Positions 21,282 to 30,460 of a DNA stretch of 64,000 nucleotides are shown in pieces. Each line of letters opens with the position of its first letter. Position 1 is the first letter of the stretch. The DNA comes from Austwickia chelonae NBRC 105200 (GTDB lineage Bacteria; Actinomycetota; Actinomycetes; Actinomycetales; Dermatophilaceae). Under the pieces are notes generated by a model that did not search any database, had not been told where the DNA came from, and saw only the letters and a program-made list of their open reading frames with translations. Both the position numbers and the translations under genes were made by a program. Where the stretch lies: the NCBI RefSeq assembly GCF_000298175.1, contig NZ_BAGZ01000005.1, forward strand, positions 496,001 through 560,000, written 5' to 3'.

Positions 21282-24200
21282 ATGCAGACATCACCCCAGC
21301 GATGGGCAACCATGGACGGCAACGACGCCGCCGCCCGCATCGCCCACGCACTCAGCGAAGTCATCGCGGTCTACCCCATCACCCCCAGCTCGGCCATGGG
21401 CGAGTCCGCCGACGCCTGGAGCGCCGCCGGACGCACCAACCTCTGGGGCGCGGTCCCCGACGTCGTCGAGATGCAGTCCGAGGGCGGTGCCGCCGGCGCC
21501 CTGCACGGAGCCGTCACCAAAGGCGTCCTGGCCACGACCTTCACCGCCTCCCAGGGCCTACTCCTCATGCTGCCCAATATGTACAAGATCGCCGGCGAAC
21601 TCACCCCCGCCGTGATCCACGTCGCCGCCCGCACCCTCGCCACCCACGCCCTGAGCATCTTCGGCGACCACCAGGACGTCATGAGCGCCCGGATGACCGG
21701 CTGGCTCATGCTCTGCTCCGCCTCCGTACAAGAAGCCCAGGACATGGCCCTGGTCGCCCACGCAGCCACCCTGCGCTCACGCGTCCCCGCCGTGCACTTC
21801 TTCGACGGCTTCCGCACCAGCCACGAAGTGAACAAGATCCAACTGCTCGACGACGACGACCTGCGCGCCCTCATCCGCGAGGACGACGTCCACCACCACC
21901 GCGCCCGCGGGCTCACCCCCGACGCGCCGGTCCTGCGCGGCACCGCGCAGAACCCCGACGTCTTCTTCCAGGCCCGCGAAGCCTGCAACCCCTTCTACGA
22001 CGCCGCCCCCCAGATCGTCGCCGAATGCTTCGACGAACTGGCCGAACGCACCGGACGCCGCTACCACCTCGTGGACTACCACGGAGCACCCGACGCCGAA
22101 AAGGTCGTCGTCATCATGGGCTCCGGACACGGCACCACCACACAGTGCGTGGACACCCTCCTCGCCTCCGGCGAGAAGGTCGGGGTACTCGTCGTCCGGC
22201 TCTACCGCCCCTTCCCCACCGCAGAACTCGTCGCCGCACTCCCCCCGACCACCCGCCGCATCGCCGTCCTGGACCGCACCAAGGAGCCAGGAGCGACCGG
22301 CGAACCCCTCTTCCAGGACGTCCTCGTCGCCGCAGCGGAGAACGCCGGCCATTTCACCGCAGGGATGCCGACGATCATCGGCGGACGCTACGGGCTGTCC
22401 AGCAAGGAATACACCCCCGCGATGGCCAAGGCCGTCTTCGACGAACTCGCCGCAGACACCCCCCGCGCCCGCTTCACCGTCGGCATCAACGACGACGTCA
22501 CCCAGCTCTCCCTCACCGTCGACACCACCTTCCGCCCCTGCACCGACTCCCTGTCCGCCGTGTTCTACGGACTCGGGTCCGATGGCACCGTGGGCGCGTC
22601 CAAGAACTCTGTGAAGATCATCGGCGAGGACGACGGGCGCTACGCCCAGGGGTACTTCGTGTACGACTCCCGCAAGTCCGGAGCCACCACGGTCTCCCAT
22701 CTGCGCTTCGGCGACGCCCCCATCGACTCGGCGTACCTGGTCGACGAGGCCGACTTCGTCGCCGTGCACCAGTTCGACCTGATGAACCAGATGAAAACCC
22801 TGGACATCGCCAAGCCCGGCGCACCGGTCCTGATCAACTCCCCCTTCGGCGCAACGGGCACATGGGAACAGCTCCCCGTCGAAGTCCAACAGGTCATCAT
22901 CGACAAACAGCTCAAGCCCTACGTGATCAACGCCCTCGAGGTCGCCCAGAAGGCCGGACTCGGCAAGCGCATCAACACGGTCATGCAACCGTGCTTCTTC
23001 TACCTCTCCGGCGTCGTCGCCCAAGAGGACGCGGTACCGCGCATCAAGGCCTCCGTCGAGAAGACCTACGGCAAACGCGGCCGGACGATCGTCGAACGCA
23101 ACTGGGCCGCCATCGACGCCGCCATCGACGCACTCGAAGAACTGCCGGTACCGACCACCACCATCGGGGACGTCCACCGGATGCCCCCGATGCCCGAGAC
23201 GACCCCCGACTTCGTCAAGACGGTCACCGCCACCATGTTGCGTGGCGAAGGAGACCTGCTCCCCGTCAGCGCGCTCCCGGTCGACGGCACCTGGCCCACC
23301 GGCACCAGCAAGTACGAGAAGCGCGGCATCGCCGAGGAGATCCCCGTCTGGGACCCCAGCCTGTGCACCGACTGCGGGAAATGCGCGATCGTCTGCCCGC
23401 ACGCCGCCATCCGGATCAAGATCGCCCCCGAGCAGGAATTCGCCGCAGCCCCTGACAGCCTGCAGTCCAAGAACTACCGCGACCGCACACTGAAGGACCA
23501 CAAGCTAGTCGTCCAGGTCGCCCCGGACGACTGCACCGGATGCGGAGTCTGCGTGGACATCTGCCCGGCCCGCAGCAAGACCGAGGTCAAACACAAGTCG
23601 ATCAACATGGAACCCCGGCGCGAACACCTCGACGCCGAACGCGCCAATTACGACTTCTTCCTCGGCATCCCCGAGATCGACCGAACCGCAGTGCGCCACG
23701 ACCAGGTCAAAGGCGTCGCCCAACTCCAACCGCTCTTCGAGTACTCCCTGGCCTGCTCCGGATGCGGCGAGACCGGTTACATCCGGACACTGACCCAGCT
23801 CTTCGGCGACCGCATGGTCGTGGCCAATGCCACCGGTTGCTCCTCGATCTACGGCGGCAACCTGCCGACCGCGCCGTACACCACCGATGCCGCCGGACGC
23901 GGACCCGCGTGGAGCAACAGCCTCTTCGAGGACAACGCCGAATTCGGCCTCGGGATGAGACTGGCCTGGGAACACCAACACTCCGAGGCACGACGCCACG
24001 TCGAGGAGCTGCGCGACCAGCTTCCCACCGACCTGGTCGACGCACTGCTGGACGCCGACCAGAGCGAGGAGGCCGGTGTCCAGGCCCAACGCGAACGGGT
24101 CGCAGCACTCAAGGAAGCCTTGGCCGCTCTCGAAGGACCCACCGCCCGGACCTTGACGACCTTGGCCGACGAACTCGTGGAGAAGTCCGTCTGGATCATC

Positions 24201-24929
24201 GGCGGCGACGGATGGGCCTACGACATCGGCTACGGCGGCCTCGACCACGTACTGGCCTCCGGACGCAATGTCAACGTCCTCGTCCTGGACACCCAGGTCT
24301 ACTCCAACACCGGCGGCCAGGCCTCCAAGGCGACACCGCGCGGCGCCGCAGCCAAGTTCGCAGCCTCCGGCAAGGGCACCGCCAAGAAGGACCTGGGCAT
24401 GATCGCCCAGGCCTACGGCGACGTCTACGTAGCCCAGGTGAGCCTGGGTGCCAACCAACCGCAGACGATCCGTGCGCTGCGGGAGGCCCAGGCCTGGAAC
24501 GGCCCCAGTCTGGTCATCGCCTACTCCACGTGCATCGCCCACGGCATCGACATGGAGACCTCGATGAGTCACCAGGCCGAGGCGGTGTCCAGCGGGTATT
24601 GGCCGCTCTACCGTTTCCGGCCCAGTGAGGACGACCACGCACAACCCCTGCGCCTGGACTCGAAGGCGCCCAGCACACCGGTGTCGAACTTCATGGGCCA
24701 AGAAGCCAGGTTCGCGATGCTGCGCCGCAGCCACCCTGAACGTGCCGACGAACTCTTCGCCCTCGCCCAGCAGGATGTCGACGAACGCTGGCGGTACTAC
24801 AGCCAACTCGCCGGCGTCGAACGGGCGCTGCCCTCCGAACACGCGGAGGGGAACGGTCACGCAGAACCTGCCGCACCGAATGTCCCCGCCGTCACGGGCC
24901 CAGTACGCACCGCCAAGGATGAGTCATGA
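21282..24929 (+). CDS. nifJ: pyruvate:ferredoxin (flavodoxin) oxidoreductase
   Basis: A 1215-aa single-chain PFOR that converts pyruvate and CoA to acetyl-CoA and CO2, reducing ferredoxin or flavodoxin. The N-terminal domain opens with ALSEVIAVYPITPSSAMGE. Two [4Fe-4S] motifs are CTDCGKCAIVCP (about residue 694) and CTGCGVCVDICP (about 751). Another cluster Cys region is SLACSGCGETGYI, and the thiamine-diphosphate site is GDGWAYDIGYGG...TQVYSNTGGQ (about 976-1011). ATG 21282 has AGGAGGAG upstream. The oxygen-sensitive enzyme suggests anaerobic or microaerobic growth. It is coupled to the next gene by ATGA overlap. Confidence 0.97.
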   Translation: MQTSPQRWATMDGNDAAARIAHALSEVIAVYPITPSSAMGESADAWSAAGRTNLWGAVPDVVEMQSEGGAAGALHGAVTKGVLATTFTASQGLLLMLPNMYKIAGELTPAVIHVAARTLATHALSIFGDHQDVMSARMTGWLMLCSASVQEAQDMALVAHAATLRSRVPAVHFFDGFRTSHEVNKIQLLDDDDLRALIREDDVHHHRARGLTPDAPVLRGTAQNPDVFFQAREACNPFYDAAPQIVAECFDELAERTGRRYHLVDYHGAPDAEKVVVIMGSGHGTTTQCVDTLLASGEKVGVLVVRLYRPFPTAELVAALPPTTRRIAVLDRTKEPGATGEPLFQDVLVAAAENAGHFTAGMPTIIGGRYGLSSKEYTPAMAKAVFDELAADTPRARFTVGINDDVTQLSLTVDTTFRPCTDSLSAVFYGLGSDGTVGASKNSVKIIGEDDGRYAQGYFVYDSRKSGATTVSHLRFGDAPIDSAYLVDEADFVAVHQFDLMNQMKTLDIAKPGAPVLINSPFGATGTWEQLPVEVQQVIIDKQLKPYVINALEVAQKAGLGKRINTVMQPCFFYLSGVVAQEDAVPRIKASVEKTYGKRGRTIVERNWAAIDAAIDALEELPVPTTTIGDVHRMPPMPETTPDFVKTVTATMLRGEGDLLPVSALPVDGTWPTGTSKYEKRGIAEEIPVWDPSLCTDCGKCAIVCPHAAIRIKIAPEQEFAAAPDSLQSKNYRDRTLKDHKLVVQVAPDDCTGCGVCVDICPARSKTEVKHKSINMEPRREHLDAERANYDFFLGIPEIDRTAVRHDQVKGVAQLQPLFEYSLACSGCGETGYIRTLTQLFGDRMVVANATGCSSIYGGNLPTAPYTTDAAGRGPAWSNSLFEDNAEFGLGMRLAWEHQHSEARRHVEELRDQLPTDLVDALLDADQSEEAGVQAQRERVAALKEALAALEGPTARTLTTLADELVEKSVWIIGGDGWAYDIGYGGLDHVLASGRNVNVLVLDTQVYSNTGGQASKATPRGAAAKFAASGKGTAKKDLGMIAQAYGDVYVAQVSLGANQPQTIRALREAQAWNGPSLVIAYSTCIAHGIDMETSMSHQAEAVSSGYWPLYRFRPSEDDHAQPLRLDSKAPSTPVSNFMGQEARFAMLRRSHPERADELFALAQQDVDERWRYYSQLAGVERALPSEHAEGNGHAEPAAPNVPAVTGPVRTAKDES

Positions 24930-25951
24930 CCGCCGAACAGCGATCCACACCGAACCTGAACACCACCTACCTGGGGATGGATCTGCGCTCTCCGCTGGTG
25001 ATCTCCTCCAACCCGACCACTCGCACCGTGGACTCCCTGCTCGACCTGGAGCAGGCCGGTGCCGGCGCGGTGGTCCTGCCCAGCCTCTTCCAGGAAGAAG
25101 TCGAAGCCGAAGAACTGGCCGCGATGCAGCTGGCCGAGGTCGGTGACAGCTTCGCCGAGTTCGGTTCGGCGCCCCTGGCCGATGTCGACGCCTCCGGATT
25201 GGGCACCGAACGGCACCTGCACCTCGTGACGGCGGCGAAGGAGGCGCTGTCCATCCCGGTCGTCGCCAGCGTGAACGGCGCCCGTCCTGGCGATTGGGCC
25301 CGCTACGGCAAGATGTTGGCCGAGGCCGGAGCCGATGCCCTGGAACTCAACCTCTACGGCGTCAACACCGACCCGACGATCTCGGCAGCCCAGGTCGAGG
25401 AGCGGTATCTGGCGATCATCGACGAGGTCAAGCAGGCCATCGACATCCCACTGGCGGTGAAACTGAGCCAGAACTACCAGTCCCTGTCGAATTTCGCGGT
25501 GCGCGCAGAATCGGCCGGGGCCGACGCACTGGTCCTCTTCAACCGCTTCCTCGGACCGGACATCGACCTGGAGAAACTGCGGGTCGTTCCCCGGGTGGCC
25601 TTGTCCACCCCAGCCGAACTGCGCCTGCGTCTGCGATGGATCGCGATCCTGCGCAGTCAGATGCCTGGTCTGGGACTGGCCGCGACCGGCGGAGTGCACT
25701 CGTCCGAGGACGTCGTCAAGTCGTTGTCGGTGGGCGCCGACGTGGCCTGTCTCGCCTCGTCGGTCTTGGCCCATGGGCCGAAGGTGATCACCGACCTGCT
25801 CGAGGGATTGCGCGCCTGGTTGGCCGCTCACGAGTACACCGGGGTGGACGAGCTACGCGGCAGCATGAGCTCGTCGTCGGTGGACGATCCCGGCGAGTTC
25901 GAGCGGGCGCAGTACGTCCAGGCGATCACCACCTGGACCCCCGACCGCTGA
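24926..25951 (+). CDS. dihydroorotate dehydrogenase-like flavoprotein
   Basis: A 341-aa FMN-type (beta/alpha)8 barrel of the dihydroorotate dehydrogenase superfamily, with YLGMDLRSPLVISSNPTTR at the front, LELNLYGVNTDP, LAVKLSQNY and GLAATGGVHSSEDVVKSL. It lacks clear pyrD features such as the standard substrate loop and is encoded in an ATGA overlap with nifJ. Such DHOD-like proteins commonly accompany nifJ. It may handle electrons or protect PFOR, but substrate and role are unknown. A strong hairpin follows, ending the two-gene operon. Confidence 0.85.
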   Translation: MTAEQRSTPNLNTTYLGMDLRSPLVISSNPTTRTVDSLLDLEQAGAGAVVLPSLFQEEVEAEELAAMQLAEVGDSFAEFGSAPLADVDASGLGTERHLHLVTAAKEALSIPVVASVNGARPGDWARYGKMLAEAGADALELNLYGVNTDPTISAAQVEERYLAIIDEVKQAIDIPLAVKLSQNYQSLSNFAVRAESAGADALVLFNRFLGPDIDLEKLRVVPRVALSTPAELRLRLRWIAILRSQMPGLGLAATGGVHSSEDVVKSLSVGADVACLASSVLAHGPKVITDLLEGLRAWLAAHEYTGVDELRGSMSSSSVDDPGEFERAQYVQAITTWTPDR

Positions 25952-25970
25952 GCCCAGCGCTCTCGTCGCC

Positions 25971-26001
25971 GACGCCGGCGCGGATCTTCCGCGCCGGCGT
26001 C
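25971..26001 (+). terminator. hairpin ending the nifJ operon
   Basis: A perfect 14-bp stem (25971-25984 with 25988-26001) and 3-base loop starts 20 bases after the DHOD-like stop. Confidence 0.65.
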
Positions 26002-26033
26002 GCGGCGTTCGGGCGACCGCTCGTGAGGGGGTG

Positions 26034-26064
26034 TTGACTCTGCCACCGTGTCAGGGCGCAGGGT
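26034..26064 (+). promoter_or_regulatory. MerR-type promoter and operator, probably leaderless
   Basis: TTGACT (26034-26039) is a -35, and CAGGGT (26059-26064) is at 19-base spacing, the long spacer typical of MerR-regulated promoters. Between them lies an imperfect dyad CTG-N-CAC-N-GTG-N-CAG (26040-26054). Transcription would begin about at the ATG at 26071, giving a leaderless message and autoregulation by the MerR-like protein. Confidence 0.5.
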
Positions 26065-26070
26065 GAAGCC

Positions 26071-26697
26071 ATGACCGACATCCCCCACCTGTTGTCGATC
26101 GGTGAGTTCTCCTCCCGGAGCCGACTGTCCGTCCGCATGCTGCGCCACTACGACGCCCACGGCGTCCTGGTGCCCGCGCTCCTCGACGCACTCATCGACC
26201 ACGGAGACATCCCCATGTCCATCACCGTCACCCGCCACACGGTCCCCGCGCGCACCCTCGTGGGGCTGCGCGGCACCGTCCCCGCCTACGACCGCGAGGG
26301 CGAGCTGTGGGCGCGATTCATGCCGGAACTCGCCGCCCAGGGCCTCACCCCCGTCGGGCCTGGCGGCGTCATCGAGAACGACCCCGACTACCGCGAGGCC
26401 GACGTCGACGAGACGGTGTGGCTGCCGGTGGCGCCCGGTACGACGGTCCGGTCTCCCCTCCTCCTGCTCGACCTGCCAGCCATGGAGGTCGCGATGGCCG
26501 ACGTGACGGGGCCGTACACCCTCATCACCGAGGCGCACGCCCGCATCGAGGACTTCCTGCGAGAGGAGGGCCTGTCCGTCGCCGCCCGTGACGGCGAGGC
26601 GCCCGTCGAGCAGCGGGTGTTCAACGTCTACCTGAACGACCCCAGTCAGGCGGCACCGGAGGAGCTGCGCACCCAGGTCTGCGTCCCCCTCGCCTGA
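26071..26697 (+). CDS. MerR/GyrI-type regulator with shortened HTH region
   Basis: A 208-aa protein. Residues 6-35 (HLLSIGEFSSRSRLSVRMLRHYD...) are the start of a MerR helix-turn-helix. The rest (from about 49, SITVTRHTVPARTLVGLRGTV) is a GyrI/BmrR-like effector-binding domain. The MerR wing (VDPxTGYRxY type) and the long dimerisation helix expected between them are missing, replaced by a short VPALLDALIDHGDIPM joint. The frame stays open, so this looks like an in-frame deletion of about 80 codons. It may be a non-functional regulator or one acting without normal dimerisation. The upstream promoter is of MerR type. Confidence 0.7.
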   Translation: MTDIPHLLSIGEFSSRSRLSVRMLRHYDAHGVLVPALLDALIDHGDIPMSITVTRHTVPARTLVGLRGTVPAYDREGELWARFMPELAAQGLTPVGPGGVIENDPDYREADVDETVWLPVAPGTTVRSPLLLLDLPAMEVAMADVTGPYTLITEAHARIEDFLREEGLSVAARDGEAPVEQRVFNVYLNDPSQAAPEELRTQVCVPLA

Positions 26698-26712
26698 GCA
26701 CGCCGACCGACG

Positions 26713-26745
26713 GTACGACGAGCCGCGGCCTGCAGGACGTCGTAC
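26713..26745. repeat. inverted repeat between convergent genes
   Basis: 8-bp arms GTACGACG (26713-26720) and CGTCGTAC (26738-26745) with a 17-base loop, just after the MerR-like stop. It may add to the terminator that follows. Confidence 0.4.
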
Positions 26746-26754
26746 GGAAAAGAA

Positions 26755-26795
26755 GGCCGCCCCGGCCGACGGCAGAACCGTCGGCCGGGGCGGCC
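26755..26795. terminator. strong intrinsic terminator between convergent genes
   Basis: A perfect 18-bp stem (26755-26772 with 26778-26795) and CAGAA loop. On the minus strand the stem is followed by TTCTTTT, a proper U-tract, so it terminates the gene ending at 26815. It may also stop the MerR-like transcript. Confidence 0.8.
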
Positions 26796-26814
26796 TCGCA
26801 TCTGGGGGGTGAGC

Positions 26815-27558
26815 TCAGAGGTCGACGTCGCTCATGTCGCCGTAGGCCACCGGGTTCTGGCTGTTGTTGTCCAGGGGGTCGGGCTTGCCGATGAAGGGGT
26901 GCTCCGGCAGCGGCTGCCCGATGATCGCGATCCGGTCGCCGTGGATGGTGAGCCCGTCGATGGTGCCGACCATTTGCACGATGCCGGCGTGCGCGACGAT
27001 CAGCCATTGGGAGGCGATGACGCGGTCGGCCTGCATGCGCCAGACGCCACGGCCGCGCAACCAGGTCTCGTGAGGGGATGACCCTTCGCGGTAGCCGACG
27101 CGTTCGCGGCCGAGGGCGTCATTGGTGACGGCGGGCTGGTCGGGGCCGAGCCGGACGCGGACGAGCTGGGGGCGGGGGACGGAGGGGTAGGCCGAGGGGA
27201 CCCCGAGTTGTTCGAGGACCTCGCGTTCACGGGCCTGTTTGGACTGGGAGGACTGGGTGAGGACGCTGGCGATCACCGACTGGTGTTGCCCGTCGAGGGA
27301 GTCCCATCGGGCGCCGAAGGTCTGTTCGGGGTGTTTGCCGTCGGGGGTGTGTCCAGCGATCTCTGCGCAGATGCCGAGGAAAGCCCGGTCTCCGCTGGAG
27401 AGGACGTTCTGGCCGGAGAGGTAGGCGATCTTCGCCCAGTCGATGTGACGGACGGAGCCTTCTCCCGTCACGAAGGCGGCTGCTTTCGCCAGGACCGATG
27501 GTGCGCTGGCCAGGATCGCAGCTGCGTCCTCACGAGCCTGGGAGAGGGGGGAATCCAT
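26815..27558 (-). CDS. conserved-looking protein of unknown function
   Basis: 247 aa, not recognised. The start is ATG 27558 (MDSPLSQAREDAAAILASAP). The protein is soluble with an alpha-helical N-terminal half (AKIAYLSGQNVLSSGDRAFLGICAEIAG) and a beta-rich C-terminal half (VRVRLGPDQPAVTNDALGRERVGYR..., VIASQWLIVAHAGIVQMVGTIDGLTIHGDRIAIIGQPL). No signal peptide or membrane segment. It is divergent from ygeW with a 203-base shared upstream region, and has its own strong terminator. The divergent layout makes a regulatory link to the purine cluster conceivable, but no DNA-binding motif is evident. Confidence 0.75.
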   Translation of the reverse strand: MDSPLSQAREDAAAILASAPSVLAKAAAFVTGEGSVRHIDWAKIAYLSGQNVLSSGDRAFLGICAEIAGHTPDGKHPEQTFGARWDSLDGQHQSVIASVLTQSSQSKQAREREVLEQLGVPSAYPSVPRPQLVRVRLGPDQPAVTNDALGRERVGYREGSSPHETWLRGRGVWRMQADRVIASQWLIVAHAGIVQMVGTIDGLTIHGDRIAIIGQPLPEHPFIGKPDPLDNNSQNPVAYGDMSDVDL

Positions 27559-27610
27559 AGAGCCGATGTTAGCCACATCCTTGCCGGGCCACCAGAAGAA
27601 GACTAGACTC

Positions 27611-27648
27611 TTGCCATAGTCATACCGACAACTTACTGAGTTGGCCAA
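27611..27648 (+). promoter_or_regulatory. putative ygeW promoter with TTGGCCAA operator
   Basis: TTGCCA (27611-27616) and TACTGA (27634-27639) are 17 bases apart. Immediately after comes the palindrome TTGGCCAA (27641-27648), which fits the TTNGCNAA pattern seen before xdhC, the permease and nifJ at a similar place relative to a -10-like hexamer. Confidence 0.4.
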
Positions 27649-27761
27649 TTCTCCGATCATGTATGGGAAACCTGGCAGTCGAACTCGTCTGTACGTCGGA
27701 CCCGGCGCCACCTGCTGGCCACCTGCCCCGCGCCAGCCACGAAGGAGTTGACCAGACACCC

Positions 27762-28955
27762 ATGGACGCACACGAGCAGATCGCCAAGCTCTCCGGCCTC
27801 GACTTCTCAGGCCTCCACCAGGACGACTTCCTCCTGACCTGGGACAAGACCGAAGACGAGATCCGCGCCGTCCTGGCCGTGGCCGACGCCCTGCGTGCCC
27901 TGCGCGAACAGAACACCAGCTGCCGGATCTTCGACTCCGGCCTGGGTATCTCCCTCTTCCGGGACAACTCCACCCGGACACGCTTCTCCTACGCCTCGGC
28001 CTGCAACTTCCTCGGCCTCGAGGAGCAGGTCTTCGACGAGGGCAAGTCGCAGGTCGCCCACGGCGAGACGGTCATGGAAACCGCCAACATGATCTCCTTC
28101 ATGGCCGATGTCATCGGGATCCGCGACGACATGTACATCGGCAAAGGTCACACCTACATGAAGGACTTTTCCGAATACGTCCAGATGGGTTACGAGCAGG
28201 GAGTGCTCGAACAACGACCGACCCTGGTCTCCCTCCAATGCGATATCGACCACCCCACCCAGTCGACCGCCGACCTGCTCCACCTCATCCACACCTTCGG
28301 CAGCCTGGAGAACCTCAAGGGCAAGAAACTCGCCATGACCTGGGCCTACTCCCCCAGCTACGGCAAGCCGCTGTCCGTACCCCAGGGCATGATCGGCCTC
28401 ATGTCCCGCTTCGGCATGGACATCGTGCTAGCCCACCCCGAGGGCTACGACGTCATGCAGGAACCGATGGACGTCGCCACCAAGTACGCCGGCGAGACGG
28501 GCGGCTCGTTCCGCATCACCCACGACATGACCGACGCCTTCGACGGCGCCGACATCGTCTGCCCCAAGTCGTGGGCCCCGTTCGCGGCCATGCAGGAGCG
28601 CACCGACCTCTACGGCAACGGCGACACCGAGGGCATCAAGGCCCTCGAGAAGCGCCTGCTCGCCCAGAACGCCGAACACAAGGACTGGACGACCACCGAG
28701 GAACTCATGAAGAGCACCAAGGACGGCAAGGGCCTCTACATGCACCCGCTGCCCGCCGACATCACCGACATCTCCTGCCAGGAAGGCGAAGTCGACGCCT
28801 CCGTCTTCGACCGCTACCGCGTCCCCATGTACCAGCAGGCCAGCAACAAACCGTATGCCATCGCGGCCATGATCTTCCTGCAGAAAGTCCAGGACCCGAT
28901 CGCCAAGCTCCACGACCTCGCCGCAGGCAAGGCCGCCCCACGCTGGCAGCACTGA
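27762..28955 (+). CDS. ygeW: YgeW-type knotted carbamoyltransferase
   Basis: A 397-aa member of the aspartate/ornithine carbamoyltransferase superfamily, very close to E. coli YgeW. Shared features are [15 protein letters not shown] (carbamoyl-phosphate binding), [56 protein letters not shown] and MHPLPADI. The family was named UTCase from its unknown transcarbamylase activity. In the yge purine cluster it is thought to act on a carbamoylated purine-degradation intermediate and hand carbamoyl phosphate to carbamate kinase. ATG 27762 aligns with the family N-terminus; the frame extends to 27663. It is the first gene of the ygeW-ygeY-kinase-PLP series. Confidence 0.95.
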   Translation: MDAHEQIAKLSGLDFSGLHQDDFLLTWDKTEDEIRAVLAVADALRALREQNTSCRIFDSGLGISLFRDNSTRTRFSYASACNFLGLEEQVFDEGKSQVAHGETVMETANMISFMADVIGIRDDMYIGKGHTYMKDFSEYVQMGYEQGVLEQRPTLVSLQCDIDHPTQSTADLLHLIHTFGSLENLKGKKLAMTWAYSPSYGKPLSVPQGMIGLMSRFGMDIVLAHPEGYDVMQEPMDVATKYAGETGGSFRITHDMTDAFDGADIVCPKSWAPFAAMQERTDLYGNGDTEGIKALEKRLLAQNAEHKDWTTTEELMKSTKDGKGLYMHPLPADITDISCQEGEVDASVFDRYRVPMYQQASNKPYAIAAMIFLQKVQDPIAKLHDLAAGKAAPRWQH

Positions 28956-28960
28956 GACCC

Positions 28961-29002
28961 GGGGCGGGCGCAGGATCCCCGACGCCGCCCAGCGCCCGCC
29001 CC
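28961..29002 (+). terminator. hairpin between ygeW and ygeY
   Basis: An 11-bp perfect stem (28961-28971 with 28992-29002), loop of 20 bases, five bases after the ygeW stop. It could attenuate read-through and make ygeW more abundant than the downstream genes. Confidence 0.45.
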
Positions 29003-29130
29003 GACACCACCGCGTCCGCACCGGGACCGACCGACGGACGACACCCACCCGCATCGACCACGACCCGGCATGTCCCACGCCCACCGCCGGGCACACACCG
29101 GGCGCATCCACCCGACGAGGAGAGAAAGAC

Positions 29131-30369
29131 ATGGCCCAGATCGACTACGACAAGGTCAACGAGGTCGCGGAGTCCTACCGCACTGACATGGTGGCCTTCC
29201 TGCGCGCCCTGATCAAGAACAAAGGCGTCAGCTGCGAAGAAGAAGCCAAAGCCCGCCTCATCGTCGCCGAGATGGAGAAACTCGGCTACGACCGCACCCG
29301 CATCGACGGCCTGGGCAGCGCCATCGGCTACCTCGGCGACGGACCGAAGGTGGTCTGCTTCGACGGACACATCGACACCGTCGGCGTCGGCAATATCGAC
29401 AACTGGGACTTCGACCCCTTCGAAGGCTTCGAGGACGACGAACTCGTCGGCGGACGAGGCGGCACCGACCAGCTCGGCGGCGTCGTCGCCTCCGTCTACG
29501 GCGGCAAGATCGCCAAGGACCTCGGACTGCTCTCCGACAAGTACACCTACATGGTCACCGGCACCGTGCAGGAAGAGGACTGCGACGGCATGTGCTGGCT
29601 GTACCTCATCGAGGAAGAGAACGAGCGCCCCGACCTGGTCGTCTCCACCGAACCCACCGACCACGGCATCTACCGCGGCCACCGCGGCCGCATGGAGATC
29701 CGCGTCGAGGTCGACGGCGTCTCCTGCCACGGCTCCGCACCCGAACGCGGCGACAACGCCATCTACAAGATGGCCGAGATCCTGCTGGAAGTCCGCGACC
29801 TGAACGACAAGCTCCACGTCGACGACTTCCTCGGCAAGGGCACCGTCACCACCTCGGAGATCTTCTTCACCAGCCCCTCACGCTGCGCAGTGGCCGACTC
29901 CTGCGCCATCTCCCTGGACCGACGACTCACCGACGGCGAAACCTGGGAAGGCGCCATCGAAGAGATCAAAGCACTGCCCAGCGTGCAGAAATGGCAGGCC
30001 CGCGTCTTCTGCTACGACTACAAGAGCACCGCATGGACCGGTAAGGAATACGGCCAGCAGTGCTACTTCCCGACCTGGGTCATCCCCGAGAACTCCCCGG
30101 AGATCCAGTCGGCCGTCGAAGCCCACCGCGGACTGTTCGGCGAGCCCCGCGTCGACAAGTGGACCTTCTCCACCAACGGTGTGGCCACCGCAGGCCGCCA
30201 CCAGATCCCCACCATCGGTTTCGGCCCCGGCAAGGAGGCCCAGGCCCACGCCCCCAACGAACTGCAGTGGAAGGACGACCTGGTGCGCTGCGCCGCACTG
30301 TACAGCGTCCTGCCGACGATCTACTGCGAGCAGGCCGGCGAGGAGAAGACAGTCGTCTCCCAGCTCTGA
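29131..30369 (+). CDS. ygeY: YgeY-type M20 family metallohydrolase
   Basis: A 412-aa M20 peptidase/deacylase-fold enzyme, the YgeY group found with selenium-linked purine genes. Metal ligands are visible in [13 protein letters not shown] (His and Asp), [11 protein letters not shown] (Asp), VQEEDCDG (Glu general base and ligand), STEPTDHG and the late [13 protein letters not shown] (His). The lid/dimerisation domain contains [17 protein letters not shown]. The family acts on amide or ureido bonds; the exact substrate is not established from sequence. GAGGAG precedes ATG 29131 at good distance. The upstream gap from ygeW is 175 bases and includes a hairpin. Confidence 0.92.
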   Translation: MAQIDYDKVNEVAESYRTDMVAFLRALIKNKGVSCEEEAKARLIVAEMEKLGYDRTRIDGLGSAIGYLGDGPKVVCFDGHIDTVGVGNIDNWDFDPFEGFEDDELVGGRGGTDQLGGVVASVYGGKIAKDLGLLSDKYTYMVTGTVQEEDCDGMCWLYLIEEENERPDLVVSTEPTDHGIYRGHRGRMEIRVEVDGVSCHGSAPERGDNAIYKMAEILLEVRDLNDKLHVDDFLGKGTVTTSEIFFTSPSRCAVADSCAISLDRRLTDGETWEGAIEEIKALPSVQKWQARVFCYDYKSTAWTGKEYGQQCYFPTWVIPENSPEIQSAVEAHRGLFGEPRVDKWTFSTNGVATAGRHQIPTIGFGPGKEAQAHAPNELQWKDDLVRCAALYSVLPTIYCEQAGEEKTVVSQL

Positions 30370-30382
30370 ACGAACCCGATCG

Positions 30383-30412
30383 GGGGTGGTTCCCGGCACC
30401 GGGAACCACCCC
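30383..30412 (+). terminator. hairpin between ygeY and carbamate kinase
   Basis: A stem of 13-14 bp (30383-30396 with 30399-30412) and a tight loop, 13 bases after the ygeY stop. There is no T-run. It is a possible terminator or processing signal inside the operon. Confidence 0.5.
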
Positions 30413-30460
30413 TCGTCCGGCCTCCCCCCTGCCACCGCACTCGGAAGGAATCCGCCCGCC

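Noticed and set aside
21302-23501. Long frames of 717 aa (+) and 574 aa (-) over nifJ
   Set aside because: Arg/Pro- or Gly/Val-rich shadow translations of nifJ with no recognisable motifs.
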